The notes under the pieces: generated by a model
Database searches by the model: none
Seen by the model: only the letters and a program-made list of their open reading frames with translations
Told to the model about the DNA's origin: nothing
Part shown: in pieces, positions 49,101 through 61,467 of the stretch
How positions within the stretch are numbered: the stretch's first letter is position 1
Layout of the letters: each line of letters opens with the position of its first letter
Assembly: GCF_018873765.1 (NCBI RefSeq)
Contig: NC_057923.1
Span: 6,398,413 to 6,462,412, forward strand
DNA: 64,000 bases
Reading direction: 5' to 3'
From: Telopea speciosissima
Taxonomy: Eukaryota > Streptophyta > Magnoliopsida > Proteales > Proteaceae
Made by a program: the position numbers and the translations under genes

Positions 49101-50795
49101 GCATGATCTGTGAATGTGGATTGTTGCGCATGGCTACCTCAATGAACTTTTCAAGAGCAGGAAATGAACCTGGGGATGAAATTTTTGAGACAACTCAATA
49201 TATGTTGGCAAATATTAGCTGTGTTAATTTTTTATTACAAAAATCATGAGTTAATGAAATTAGATAATTAATTTAATCAGGAACAATCAGATTTATTATA
49301 AGAATTTCAAAACAAAATGCCATCTATGAGCTTGAAATTGGTGGTCAACCTCTAGAAGACCCTTGTTGCATATGGGGAGGTCCAAAATGGCAAAAGGTCA
49401 TTTCTACTGTCATCGTGCATATATTTGTGAAGCATATGCATGAACTTTAGGCCCACCTTCTGATGCAGTTAGGGTGTCCAATTGGGCCTTGGAATTATTT
49501 CTTTTGGCCCATGGTTGGGTTCTATTGGTCTTGAACTTGTTATTTTTGGGATTATTAATGTAATGGGCAACTTTTATAAGCTCAAAAGTTGGGATTTAAG
49601 GGGGGTACATGGGATTAAGTCTAGAGTAAAGTTTGATGGTCCCATGTTGGTGTCGGTAGTTGGTTAAGAGACTAATTGTTAGTCTATGAGCTAGTTTAGG
49701 AAAATCTAAAATTCTAGAGTCCTTAGCTGTTCAAGAGTCCTAATTATTAGGAAGTCTAGTATAGGAAGTTTAGATATTTTCTGTTTTCCATATATATGTA
49801 ACCACTAACCACCCCATCATTTGGATTTGGAATTAATGGATTGAATTTTTGTTTGGAAACTTGTGAGTGGCTCTTCTCCCTCTTCCCTCTCGATATCTTC
49901 TCTCTCCTCGCTCTCGGTAATCACTTCCTCTTCTCTTTATTTGCTATTCTGTTTTTATATTTCCCTCTTATCTTTACTTTCTATTTTCTGTCCTATTTCT
50001 TTGCTTTATTTTGTGAATAACAAACATATTTCTCTCTCCTACCTTCTCCTCCATCTAATCAATGGTTTAGAAAGATATGTTAGAATCTTCCCTCTTCATT
50101 TACCATCGAGCTTTCTCTCTCCACCATTGCACTGCTTCGATTTCTATATTTTGGGATATTTTGTTTCTGATTTTATTCCTAGGTATTGGGCAAATTATAT
50201 ATTATATATTATTTTTAGGCCCAGCCTGAGCCCAATCCATGTAATTATCTGTAAATATTGGTAAATATTGTTTGAAAAAATCGGGTGAATCAAAATTGAA
50301 CATAGGTTAACCCATCTTACCTGTTTGCCTGCCAGATATACATTGGGTGAGATTTTTGTCTAGATATCTTAGGTGGAATCCACTGAATGGGTCATTTGAT
50401 TCTGTTTCTCCAAGTTTCTGGTTGGTCTTGGAAAAAAATGTTTAGTATTTCGGAGCTCACAAAAAGGAGATTTTGGGTTTTTAACTATTTATATACTGAA
50501 CATCAGTACTATGACTCCTTTTGAGCTCAACCCCTGGGGAGTTATCAACTTGGGAATTTTGTTCCCTTTCTTTCTGATAAATATTATTTATCCTTTGTAA
50601 ATTATTTGTCCTCCTTTGAACAGATCTGGAGGCCCAGCGGAGTACATGACCTTGGATATGATCCTTAAATGTTCAAGCAGCTACAAGAAGGCAAAGCTAA
50701 CAGCTTCTCAATCCCAACTTGAGGAAACTGAAAGCCAACCTGTTGATTTTGTTCTGGACAGTCTGGCCGACCCATATCCTATAACCCCATCGTAG
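40108..50795 (+). CDS. Large repeat protein with ubiquitin-like N-terminus
   Basis: Five exons, 40108-40243, 43583-43650, 43781-48431, 48753-48807 and 50624-50795, with matching phases give 1693 aa. Residues 15-90 ([43 protein letters not shown]) have the spacing of a ubiquitin-like beta-grasp fold and match the start of an uncharacterised plant protein family. Residues 255-1040 are in-frame tandem repeats of 112 aa, each with a KKSKxSKKHQ basic patch. Further basic clusters ([18 protein letters not shown]) look like nuclear localisation signals. Near residue 1580 lies an acidic serine tract ([11 protein letters not shown]...SSSSSSSDY), followed by a conserved-looking C-terminus ([20 protein letters not shown]). 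I infer a nuclear or nucleolar scaffold; the biochemical function is unknown. Intron 1 is 3.3 kb and holds a hAT element. Confidence 0.85.
41354..41756. mobile_element. hAT-type non-autonomous element
   Basis: A 403-bp element in intron 1 of the 1693-aa protein gene. Its ends TAGGTCTGTAATTGGAT and (inverted) TAGGGCTGTAAACGGAT are flanked on both sides by the identical octamer TATACTGG (41346-41353 and 41757-41764). Subterminal words ATCCGAATTCGATCCGCATC recur inside. The perfect 8-bp duplication and end sequence support hAT. It is non-coding. Confidence 0.85.
44339..46690 (+). repeat. In-frame 336-bp tandem repeat array
   Basis: Six full 336-bp units start at 44606, 44942, 45278, 45614, 45950 and 46286. 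A partial unit precedes them (44339-44605) and a short partial unit follows (46622 to about 46690). Spacing is exactly 336 bp throughout with no frame shift. The inner units (44942-46285) are nearly identical, while the outer ones differ clearly, the pattern of recent expansion or gene conversion inside an older array. Confidence 0.97.
49440..49930. repeat. Possible solo LTR in intron 4
   Basis: Sequence with LTR-like layout: short AT-rich core CATATATATGTAACC near 49788, then a pyrimidine-rich leader (TCTTCTCCCTCTTCCCTCTC near 49873). No second copy or coding part in the window. Weak assignment and open borders. Confidence 0.25.
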
Positions 50796-51893
50796 CGGCT
50801 GTTTTGGAAGAATTCTGTTTGAAGTTTATTTATTTACAATGCACACTAGTTTCTAGAAATATATTCAGGAAGGCTTTACTGTCAAGTTTATCTCATCTCT
50901 TTTACAGAGGAAAATTTTGATGCTTTTTTTTAAAACAGCAAATGCTGATTTCTGTTCCTTTGCTGAGAAGAAGACATGTTCAACAGGATGGCTTAAGCAG
51001 GATCTTACTGTTGAGAATATGGAGGGAAAAAAAAATTCAGTCTTGTTTCTTTTTTGTCAAAAAGGTTGGGAATCCAAATCTGAAACAATGTTTTGAGTTG
51101 ACAGCCCTCTCATTATGATTTCTGTTTATTGATGGGCATCTAAATGTTGCTGTCATTTTGAATATTAGTTAGTGGTTTATGAGTACCTAGGAAATGGTTT
51201 TTGACCTGCTTTTTCTGCGGTTTACATGGGATTCTATGCAATAGAGGCTCTATTCACCACATAGCCTAGTTGAGCAGTGGAAGTGGTTCTGGGTTGAACC
51301 TCAAGTTTCAAAAAAATATGGAGTGCGATAATTTATGTGTATAATAATTTCCCTCTGATGGAATTTTTTGTAATCTTTGGAAACTTTGACTTGTATTTTG
51401 AGATACTTTCTCAACTTATTACAATGAATCCACCCAGTCACCACTACATGGCAGGTTATGGTTCGTCAAGGTCTAGTAGCCTTTGCAATCCTTTATGATA
51501 AGTATTCTTCTAGTGTAGGAATCACCGTCAGAACTAACGAAGTGCTTTCCTGACGAATCTCTTTAGAAAATCAAAAAGTGATACCACTTATAGCCAAAGA
51601 AAATAGAAGATTACATTCAAGGAGCTTTAAAGGTTGATTGAGTGAAAAGGGGAAAAAGATAAGTAATAACAGGAATAAAGGGATTTGGAACTTGAGTTGC
51701 TTTACAATTTGAATATCACTACCAAAAGATGAGGTTATAGACAAGGGAAAAAGAGTGGCGGAAGGAAACCTTTATACAACAGAGAAGAAATGAGAAAATA
51801 AATCTTTACACAATTAATCTAAAAAATTCTCTTGGAAGGAAAGCCTAGTTCAGCTGAGTTGGAAAGGTAAGCTCTCGTTTTATTGAGAAAGCA
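50796..51893. other. 3' flank of the repeat-protein gene, no other gene seen
   Basis: The first few hundred bases probably hold the 3' UTR. The rest is AT-rich spacer before a foldback element. Confidence 0.45.
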
Positions 51894-52193
51894 GGGAAAA
51901 AGAATGCTGCTACCGGGTTGCATGGTTACTGTGCCTAGACATAGGACTGTGAATTTACCATTCAGGCCCCAGTGAAATAGCACTATACGACCAGAATGCA
52001 ATCTCTTGCCTGAAAAGGGAGAAGGTTCTCTAAAAAACAGCGTGGCCACTACAATAGCACAGGGGCCAATGGGAGCATGCGTGGAAACATCAACAAAGGT
52101 GGGATTTCAGCCTTTCATGGGGTGGAGCAGTTATTTCGCACCACTCTGTGTCTGAGTGCAGGGACCACGCTGCCTTCTAGGGTTCTTTTTCCC
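51894..52193. mobile_element. TIR element, Mutator-like MITE candidate
   Basis: A 300-bp block beginning GGGAAAAAGAATGCTGCTAC and ending with the complement of GGGAAAAAGAACCCTAGAAG. Inner words such as GTGCCTAGACATAGGA and TCTGAGTGCAGGGACC recall the other foldback families here. No target duplication was recognised. It is non-coding. Confidence 0.5.
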
Positions 52194-52532
52194 ATATTGA
52201 CAATAATGTCTGCAACCAGTTGCTCTTTAAGAGATGGGCCTTATGAGAGTAAACCTTTCTTCAGATTTAGACCGAGTAATCTAGGTCCTTGCAGAGAGTT
52301 TAAGATACCCTTTGGTTGGCATGCCTTGGAGGTTGAAGTGTTTGGGCTAAATTTTCTTGCACTAATTTCTTTCTTTGAGCTGAATTTCTTGTACTAATTT
52401 CTTTACTTAATCGTACATTGAATATTAATGAGAAGGTAAAAAGAATCTAAAAATGAAAGTAAGCAACAATAATCAGCTTCTCCACTCATGGTTCATGCAA
52501 GTTTTGAACCATTTCCAGCAACTACTTTAGCT
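52194..52532. other. 3' flank of the membrane-protein gene
   Basis: Probably contains the 3' UTR of the minus-strand gene ending at 52533, with an imperfect repeat of TTGCACTAATTTCTTTCTTTG near 52355-52400. No separate gene. Confidence 0.45.
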
Positions 52533-55500
52533 TCAATCCATATCGGCTCCTTGGTGGTTTGTTCTGCTTCCAAATGAATTCTGGCTGAACATCCGAACCA
52601 AGCCACTTCTTGTCCTTATAGCTGCTCGAGGTCCATTGGTTAATTGACCATCACTATTCTTCATTGCAAGCTCATGAGATAGACATCGAACGAGACTAAC
52701 AAAACGTCTTCTAAAAGTTGGATACCTTGAGATAGTCTTGGTGATCCCTTGGAGCCTTAAGAGGACAAGAATAGGAAACAATGAGAATACAAGACCATCA
52801 GAAAATGACAAGTATAGCAGCTTTTCTAAAGAGCTTCATTTTACTACCTTCGGGCAAATGCGTCAAGTTCAGCATGTTTCTGCTCAGTTTCTGGTGGTGT
52901 TAGATTCAAAATTTTCAATCTATCTGGCTGGCAGCTCAACAAAACTATTTTGCGAAGGTAGTTCTCCTCAGCTTCTGAAAGGTTCTTAGCTTTGATCTGG
53001 TCTTTCAAAATCAACAGGGGGTTGAAGAACCACTCAAAGAAAGATTCTTTTGGTCTGTTGGTTGTAGTTATCTCAGTCACATTGTCACCTACAATAATCA
53101 AAACATGTAAGCCTTTAATGTGTGTGTGTGTGTCAAAATGTAGACTTTATGCTAGTACTTGAAAAAAAAAGACAATGTGAGGGACTAGTGAATCTACATC
53201 AACTAGTGGTAAGGATGATTTGATCATTCTAAGGATGTTCCTCACACACCAAGACCTTTTTGTACAGGTGATTAAAATCATCTAAGTTATAACAAATTCA
53301 TTAGTCAGTAATACAATGATTGCACACTTGAGAGCTGCACACGCCTGATGCAAATATTTTTCCACCTCAAATCTGGTGGAGAAGTGCAGGATTATTCTCC
53401 CTCATCTTTCTCCAGTTCTATCATTCCCATGCACTAATCTTTCTTATTGTCACTTTGCATACTTGATTTAAGACCATTCTTTGTGGTACATTTGTTGGTC
53501 AATTGTCAACCTCAGACCATTCTTCAGAAGCCATTACGCACGCAAAGAACCAGTAGGAGCCTAAAGTTGCAATCGATGCAACCCAGTACCCTGGCTTACA
53601 AGTCATTACTTCCAAGAAAATTGTTCTACCATACTTCTGAGAATTTTTAGATTCCAAAGAACTTGAGGGGGGGGAGTAGAGGCATATCAAAATGAAGTAC
53701 TAGGTGGTGTTTATTGGACAAATGATTTTTACAGGTGTCAGCCTATCAGGTCCTGCCTATATGAAGTCGATTTTATTTTTTTTGGCTAAAACTTAAGAAG
53801 GGAATTTAAGGCTATGTTACTTGGACATGAGCATGGGTGCTGGAGCCTGATATTAACACAACGTGTCAGACAAAGCAAACCTTGCAAAAAGGATTCAAGA
53901 CTCAGGATATTATACAGCATCTTATACCATTTATTTCAAATATTCTTATTCATGAGTTTGTATAGCTAAATTATTTTATGGTCTTCAAATATATGTTTAG
54001 AAGAGATAATAGCAGATTATGGTAGGCTACCAAAAATATGGGAAATGTCCAGGGGACCCCAGGGTCAGCTGTCTAAAGGACCCCAACAATGGATTGGATT
54101 TCATGGTATCAAAAGTTCCTAAAAATAAGGCAGCAGAAAAGGGGATACCATGGGGTGCAAGTGCATTTTGGGGGGTGGGGGTGTCCTCTAGATAACTGAC
54201 ACCATGGTCCTCCTAGCATTGCTCCATAATATTTGCCATTTTTTAAGGATGCCCATAATATAGAACATCTATTATTTGTAAAATGACTAGGTAACAAACT
54301 TTTTGTTTATTATTATGGTAGCAGCTTCACTTACTTAGCAATATACCCTCAACGTTGGCATTGGCAGAACGCAGAAGTGCCAGAAGAATGCAATAAGCTG
54401 GTAAACCAATGCTTAAAACTCCGGTGCCACCTGTGCTTGATTTAGAGTCTTCTATGTCTTCCGGTCTTATCAGTCCTTCAGCAACCAGAAGCTCCCCGTT
54501 CTTTTTACACTCCACAAATAAACCATCAAGCAGCTACAGATACAAAATTTCAGTTACTGTGCTATAACATGTTAACATTACCAAACTTATCGAAGTAAAT
54601 ATGAGTGACTTGGTGATACATGCAGTGAGGCAACGTTGGTGAATGGATTGGTTGAATCAGTAAACTCCTAATCATGAGGGTCACATAAATGACTTGGATT
54701 TATACAGTAAAACCACTATAACTTGATGAGCCAACACCTCCCGGTGGATAATTCAATGTAAGGCTGAATCTGTCCGGACAATTTACATGCAAAAGAATAA
54801 ATACCTCAACGGACTTCAACTCAATCATTGAATTCTTGAAAGAGGGCAAGCGAGAGGGAGGATTTCGAAAAGAGTTAGGTCTCGAGAAAGACGTTGCACG
54901 AGAGCTGATTCGCGACAGTGTCCCTTTCTTCCGGTACTGGAGCCTGATAATCTTATAAAGTAAGTAGCTTTTCATGTTAGACATGCATGGAATGAACAAG
55001 ATGCCCTTGAAACATAAAAAATGGTACAAAATCGTACTTAGGAAAGCAGGACCCTTCTGGCATGTCAAGAATGTCATTACTGTATTCATCATAAATGGAT
55101 AAGGATGAGATAATATAGCAGAGCCCCAACCAAATAGAGGATTCCTGCAGTTCAAATCCCAAATTACAAATTTGCGAGCATGTAATCCAAATCCTAAATA
55201 ACAAAACTATATATAGAAAGCTTAATTGAGCATAAGAATATGACCTGGTGAGCAACAACAGCTGAATAAGCACCTAAAAAGACACTTGATACCATTGAAC
55301 CCAATATAGCTCCAGTAACTGCCAATGGCCAAAGTAGGATGGCAAGACCTGCAAATGGCACACATATTGTTTCCAAGAAAGGCCCTTCCCGACCTATAAG
55401 ATCATGAAACAATCGATGCCATCCCTTTAAAAGCATGTAAGGGCTCTTGTATAGGGCAAGAAGCGTAACCACAGGCATGTCAACAATAATTCCAAGAAGT

Positions 55501-58500
55501 CCAGCCAATAAAGCACCCGGTATATAGAGCAATCTGCATAATGTTTAATAGCAAATTCTGTAAGACAAATATTGTCTGTTTTGGTAAAGTCAATAGCTTA
55601 AGGTGGAAAACCTGAAAGACGATCTGATATGATAACATTTATATATCCAATATATTGGAGTGTTACGCTGAAAGAATAGATGTTAAATAGACAATTCAGC
55701 ATGTTATTGGGTCCCATGGTGCTTGTTGGCAAAATCGTGGGTTAGAAAGAGAGAATGATAGAAAATAATGTGTTGCATTCATTGCTAGGTAAGCCCCTCT
55801 ATTTATAATAGAGGGGAAATTACAAAGAGACAAAACTAGGCGATGTGGGACTAAAACCCACATAGCCAATACAAACTTAATAATATAAGGAGAATAAAAT
55901 CACCCCAAAAAGCACCGGTATTCTGGAATACATATTCCCACACTCCCCTCAAGTTGGATTATACAAATAAGTAAAGAAAGAAGATCCAGCTTGAACTAAA
56001 GAAAAAGAACTCCCAATAATGCTAACACTCCCCTCAAGTTGGCGCATACAAGGTACTAATGCCCAACTTGAACAAAATGGAAAAAACTAAGTTGCGGTAG
56101 AATCTAGCTTGACATATGAATGCTGCTCCCAAATAAACCTTCAAGAACTTGAAAAAATAGATCTTCAAAACTTGGGCAGACTTGATCGCAAACAGGACTG
56201 GAATGTCTTCCAAAAAGGCAGCTTTCACCAATCCTCTAGTCTTTGTTCGGTGATGAATCTCGAATGATAGTCTTGAAGATAAGTAACTAGGATAGCGAGC
56301 GAGATGAATCAAGCGGAGAAAAGATCAAGTAGCGAAAAAATCAATCCGATCAGTAGAACCTCATATAGAGGGCAATAACCAAACATCTTCAATACTTTAA
56401 TACTTCAATCTCCCCCTTACGGTAAACTCAACCCAATAACAAAGTAGATACCCATTGGCAATGGTGAAAACTCGATCTTCTATGTTTTGCACCAAGTGTT
56501 CTGCATGTTCGCTTCTACAATGTCTGCAAGTGTCTTGTACATAATCCCCCTCACGTGTCGTACATGTGGACATAACAGAGATGATGTAAGAGATAGGGCA
56601 AAAACATAATATTCCAGAATTTTCCAAGAGGTGCCAAGGGTAATGGAAAAGGAAGAAATGGCAAATTAGTGAATACCATTAACTTCCAAAGGGTTATAGG
56701 TATATGCCAAAGGTATGTTTTAGGAGGTGGTGAAGTGAAAAGAGCAATGGTATAATGAACCATGGACAAAAACAATGCAACACAATAATCTTCAACCTTT
56801 TTCAATCGATTAAACTAATTCCAAAACACCAATCTCCAATGATCAGATCTGAATTATAAAGAAAAAGGGGTCTGATTTTTAGAAGGAGAAGGCACCATTC
56901 TTCAAAACTTGATTGATCTTCACACAAGGAAGAACTAGTGTGCAAAATTCCAAACTATAAACTCCCACATGCTAAATAGAACTGACAAGATATTTGGACA
57001 GCAATGGATGTAAGAAGCTTCAACAAAACACTTGGATCAGATCTGAATTTATGAACAATGCTAGGATCAAGCTCTCAATGTAAGCCGATATGAACCGGAA
57101 AAGCTTCACATAACTGAATAGGTTCGTAGTTGCAACCAATAACCTTGGAACACACGTTGTAATCCCAAATAAGCTGATCTCCAAGGTAGCAGATTCGAGT
57201 CTTCAATAATGAAAGAAATTTGATCTCCAATAGTAGGATACTCGAGTCTCAATAATAGGAGAGCGTAGTCCACATAAAGGCAGCGATAACATGTCAACGT
57301 CTACCTGCTAAGCCAATCAATAGAACGAAGGTAGTTAGTAAAGCTCAATAGAACCAAGAAATATAAGATAATCACTCAAGAGATCCAATAGGTAGTTGAG
57401 CAGCCAGCCACATAAGAACAAGGAAAATAGGTTGATAATTGGAAAAATCGAGCCATAAGAATGAACCTGATTTTTTCCCAAAAATAACTGATGAATGATG
57501 CTGAAATATGGGTTGAATATTCTTTTGATATGTATAAGACTTTCCTCAAAATATGAGCTTAATAGGAAGACCCTAACCCTAAAATTGATTGTTGTCGGTT
57601 TTAGAAAACCCGAAATTGAGATCGATTTAGGGAAAGGGGGTTGTAATTGCGATGTAGACATGTAATAGATGCGACCAAGGTGCTAGAATGGAACCTCCAA
57701 GGTGAACAATCAATCTCCAAAAGAGTGAGACCTGATCTTCAAAGAGGAGAGACTCCAAAAATCGCAGAAGAAGCGAGTGACATTACAACACTACACCAAC
57801 ATAAAGGACCTTCTTCAAGCCTTGAATCGATGAAGGAGAGTTCTCTTTTAATGTTAGAACCACCTCTAAAGCACTCGAACAGCAAAGAACATCCCTAGCC
57901 CAAACCGATTTTTATTAGGGTTTTGGAAAACCTCAAAAGAAAGAGATCGATTGGGGAAGGGGTCTTCAAAAACTTGGATAGATGCAATATTGAGGTCGAT
58001 TGGTCCTTGAAGTGGGAGTAATCAGCCCTCAAAAAATTAGCAAAAACTGAAACCTGAAAGTTAAGGAGGAAACACCAAAATCGATTGGAGTCTGGGTTTT
58101 GAAAAACCCTGACAAGTTGAGATCAATTAGGTATGGTGGCTGGAATTAATTAAAGCTTGGAGAAAAAGGAAATAGGGAATGAGGATAATGGAATAGGGTA
58201 GAAAGGGGCTGGAGAAGGGTGCATAGGGAGCTCCAATGGTGGAAGGTCAGCCTTCAATAGTAATAGGAAGTCGTTCTCCAAAAATTCTGGAAAACCCCAA
58301 ATCGCAAAGATGATTCCAGCAGTATTTTACTATAAAAAAGTAGATAGAATGGAGGAGGGCAACAACTAAATCATTGGTCGGGATTTTACCTCATTAGTGC
58401 TGCCCCTTACAAGGAGAAGAAGAAGAAAACCAGAGAAAGAGAAGCCGAGAGAGAGAGAGAGAAGAAGGAGAGGTCGATTGGAGAGATGGAGTAGGGTTTT

Positions 58501-60644
58501 TCTCTTTTTCTAACCAGATCAGACCAGCTCGATACCATGTTGGCAAAATCGTGGGTTAGAAAGAGAGAATGATAGAAAATAATGTGTTGTATTCATTGCT
58601 AGGTAAGCCCCTCTATTTATAATAGAGGGAAATTACAAAGAGACAAAACTAGGCGATGTGGGACTAAAACCCACATAGCCAATACAAACTTAATAATATA
58701 AGAAGAATAAAATCACCCCAAAAGACGAATACCCCACGATATTCTGGAATACATATTCCAACACTCCCCTCAAGTTGGATTATACAAATAAGTAAAGAAA
58801 GAAGATCCAGCTTGAACTAAAGAAAAAGAACTCCTAATAATGCTAACTGCTAATTGATGGCCAATAAGATAGCTACACAAAGATCAAATGGTATTAGTGG
58901 GATCCTGCCCCTGCATGTGGCATATTTACCACAACTGCGTGTTTCTTCCAAACCTCATGTTTATAGCTGGAAATGCTTATAGAGGAGGATCATCAACTTG
59001 CCAACAATTTTGGAGAAGCAACTATCTGCCGCAGGGACTTTAAGAAGATTCCTGATAACTACTCAGAATTTCAATATCAAGCATCATGTTCGATCAACTA
59101 GCAGGCTCAAGCCTGATCAAGGATGTAATCTGAAGAATGGGATGTCTCACTTCCAGCCATCTGTTACATCTTTTCCTTTTTTTGATGTGAAACTTTTAAG
59201 TCAAAAGAGTCGACACTAATTGACATGGTAAGTGTTTATTCATTAAAACCCAACATGAGAGGGACCTGTGGCTATTAAATTCTAGAAAATTCATAGTGCA
59301 TGACTCTTTTAAGTTTCATCACATGCAATGCATATACAACAATGATAGTGCTTCACTTTAAGGTAAGAAACTTGATAAGCTTAAAATTTTTATGGACTAG
59401 ATAACAGAAGTATCCAAAGGACAGAACAAAACCTGATTTCATATGGTTTCCCATTTGGGGGTTCTTGAAGACGGAGGTCATCCATAACTGAGAAATAGGA
59501 GTGAAAACAAACATCATTAAAGTCCCTGACCACGGTACAGCTTCTTTCTACAGAGCTCAAAGTTCCATCCTACATGGGCAAGGAGATTTAAGTGAGAGAA
59601 CAAAATGAAACTAAAACCACTAAGCATTTAATAGTCAGCAGAATTGATCTGGTTCACTAATGAATAATGGCATACAATGATACAATGGCGAAACACATCA
59701 GTCTTTCCTTCTCCAACAGCTTCGAAGGTGGCAATCAGGGGTGCAAGAAAACCATACACTGCACCAGCCAAAATACTTCCAACTATGCCAACCAATGGCC
59801 ACAAGATCAAGATAACAGAAATGCATAGGCACAGAGCAATCTTCAGAACTGGCCCCAGTTGTTTGGCTCTGCCTCAGAAAACAATGATTATAAGAAAGAG
59901 GCCACTACAATACAGAAAAACCTAACAGACCAAGAAAACAATAAAACATCAAACTACCGTGCAATGCAACAATATGTCCAGACACTATGGACTGGCCAAA
60001 GACCCAAAATGATTGCAGAGTTCCCAATTGAAATGATAAGGAATATCAATGGGAAAAAAATAACACCTGCAAGGCACACAAAATAATCGATTAAAATTTT
60101 GAAGGGGGAGAAGGTAGAGAGAGGGACTGAAGTTCCTCACTATAATGATGAAGCATTTTCTTTTAAATTAAAAAAAAAATGATAAAGAAATCAATATGCA
60201 TAAAATAACATTTGCAGAAGGAAAAAATAGAAATCAAAGGATTACTAACTAACGAAAATAGATTCTTTTGATAAAGTATACACCAATTTGGTTTGATAGA
60301 GTAAACCAGAGGACTAAAAGTCTATCCAGAAGCCTAAGTTTCTTGACTTTCTTCAGACATAAAATGGGGGAAAAAAAATATCAAATGATAGTGCTTGTAA
60401 CCCAAAACCATTCGAAACAAAACTAGAAATAACATACTAGTTAGAAGAGAAACAAAGAGGAACCAGAGCAGCCCAAGAAAGAAGTGAAGCAACACCTATA
60501 GACAATATCAAGGAAATCTAAATGGAAAACTTGGTAGAGGAAAAACCAACCTTTAATGATGCCCAAAAGTAGAAGTCCTATGAAGAACGGTAAAAACCGG
60601 AGAAAGCTCCACAAGGAAGCCAAAAAACCCCTGGGGGGTTCCAT
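52533..60644 (-). CDS. Multi-pass membrane protein, At3g27390-like
   Basis: Ten minus-strand exons: 60644-60551, 60066-59958, 59868-59676, 59569-59433, 55533-55245, 55144-55038, 54943-54805, 54533-54335, 53088-52848, 52755-52533. Consistent phases give 576 aa, close to the Arabidopsis uncharacterised membrane protein At3g27390. The start MEPPRGFLASLWSFLRFLPF, the block GWHRLFHDLIGREGPFLET and the motif YPTFRRRFVSLVRCLSHELA are family hallmarks. Hydrophobic segments occur at about residues 20-30, 32-60, 75-120 and 178-275. The C-terminal half is soluble, with a Ser/Arg-rich linker (TLSRISSRATSFSRPNSFR) that looks like a phosphorylation region. Function is unknown; a multi-span membrane location is clear. 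Intron 4 (3.9 kb) carries an LTR element. Confidence 0.93.
55724..56027 (-). repeat. LTR (3' LTR of the element)
   Basis: A 304-bp repeat starting TGTTGGCAAAATCGTGGG and ending AATGCTAACA on the plus strand. The polypurine tract adjoins it at 56028-56038. Confidence 0.88.
58538..58847 (-). repeat. LTR (5' LTR of the element)
   Basis: A second copy of the 55724-56027 repeat, about 310 bp. The primer-site sequence adjoins its inner end at 58527-58537. Confidence 0.88.
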
Positions 60645-61298
60645 CTCTACTTACCTAAAGAATTGCAGAATCACTTTAAACCCATGTCACAATTAACCAG
60701 TACGAATGATCAGAAGACACAAAATATAGTTGTGAAAGAAAAAAAAAACTGTGACACTGAAACCATTCTTTACAGACTCACATCAAACATAAACAGCCTA
60801 GCGGATATCTCTGAAGAATTTCTCTGTCGCAATCCCTATTCTGAACAAGAATTGTCATAGGAAAAGAGACTGATCACGTGGGTTCCTCAACTCTCACCAG
60901 TTCAAATGAGATACAAAGCTAAGACTGTCTTTGGATTCAGTGGCAGGGCAGTTGATAACCGTTCAAGATGTGACAAAAGGATTAGCAAATGGAGCGATAC
61001 CAGGGAGTAGGGACAGAAGTGGAGTTTCTACTTCCCCCAACTGGCCAAAAGTGTAAACGAAAGAGAGACTGAGAGGGGAAAGAAATGTGCATTGATGGTA
61101 AGGATTAATAAAGGTGGGTGTTGTCCTGCTTTGGAAGCAAAGCTACAGTTAGTTTGTGTGTGTGTGTGCCCTCCTTGTGTGGTACCACCATGGAATGTGA
61201 ACTTTAAAGAAAACCATCGAAGTAAGTAATCAAACATTCCATGGGTCTGAAGTCTGATTATCAAAGATAACCATTCCACTTTGGATATGTTGTCAATT
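60645..61298. other. Upstream region of the membrane-protein gene
   Basis: Promoter and 5' UTR side of the minus-strand gene. Contains a short GT repeat at about 61153-61168. No separate gene and no certain TATA box. Confidence 0.45.
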
Positions 61299-61467
61299 GG
61301 GAGCAGTTCTCTGGGGGAGCACAGGGTCGTGTGTGCGGCAGCCAATGAGAATGCGTGTTGGCATCTTATGGATGAGATTTTTGTCTTTTATGAGGGTGGG
61401 ACGATCATTTCACCCCCACTGTGTCTAGGAGTAACCTACCCCCACCTCGTACAGAGAATATTTTCCC
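61299..61467. mobile_element. Foldback MITE, divergent
   Basis: A 169-bp stretch starting GGGAGCAGTTCTCTGG and ending with the complement of GGGAAAATATTCTCTGTACG. The inner part contains GTGTGCGGCAGCCAATGAG. It resembles the MITE family at 5575 but is too worn to prove a target duplication. Confidence 0.4.

Larger units (their letters stand above)
55724..58847 (-). mobile_element. Short non-coding LTR element (LARD/TRIM-like)
   Basis: A 3.1-kb element in intron 4 of the membrane-protein gene, in the same orientation. It has LTRs of about 305-310 bp that look about 97% identical, a primer site TGGTATCGAGC directly inside the 5' LTR (initiator-tRNA-Met type) and a polypurine tract CTTGAGGGGAG before the 3' LTR. 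The roughly 2.5-kb interior shows no gag or pol, so there is no coding to break; it would have relied on a relative. The CTCCCCTCAAGTTGG junction is typical of plant Copia elements. It is moderately young. Confidence 0.85.
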
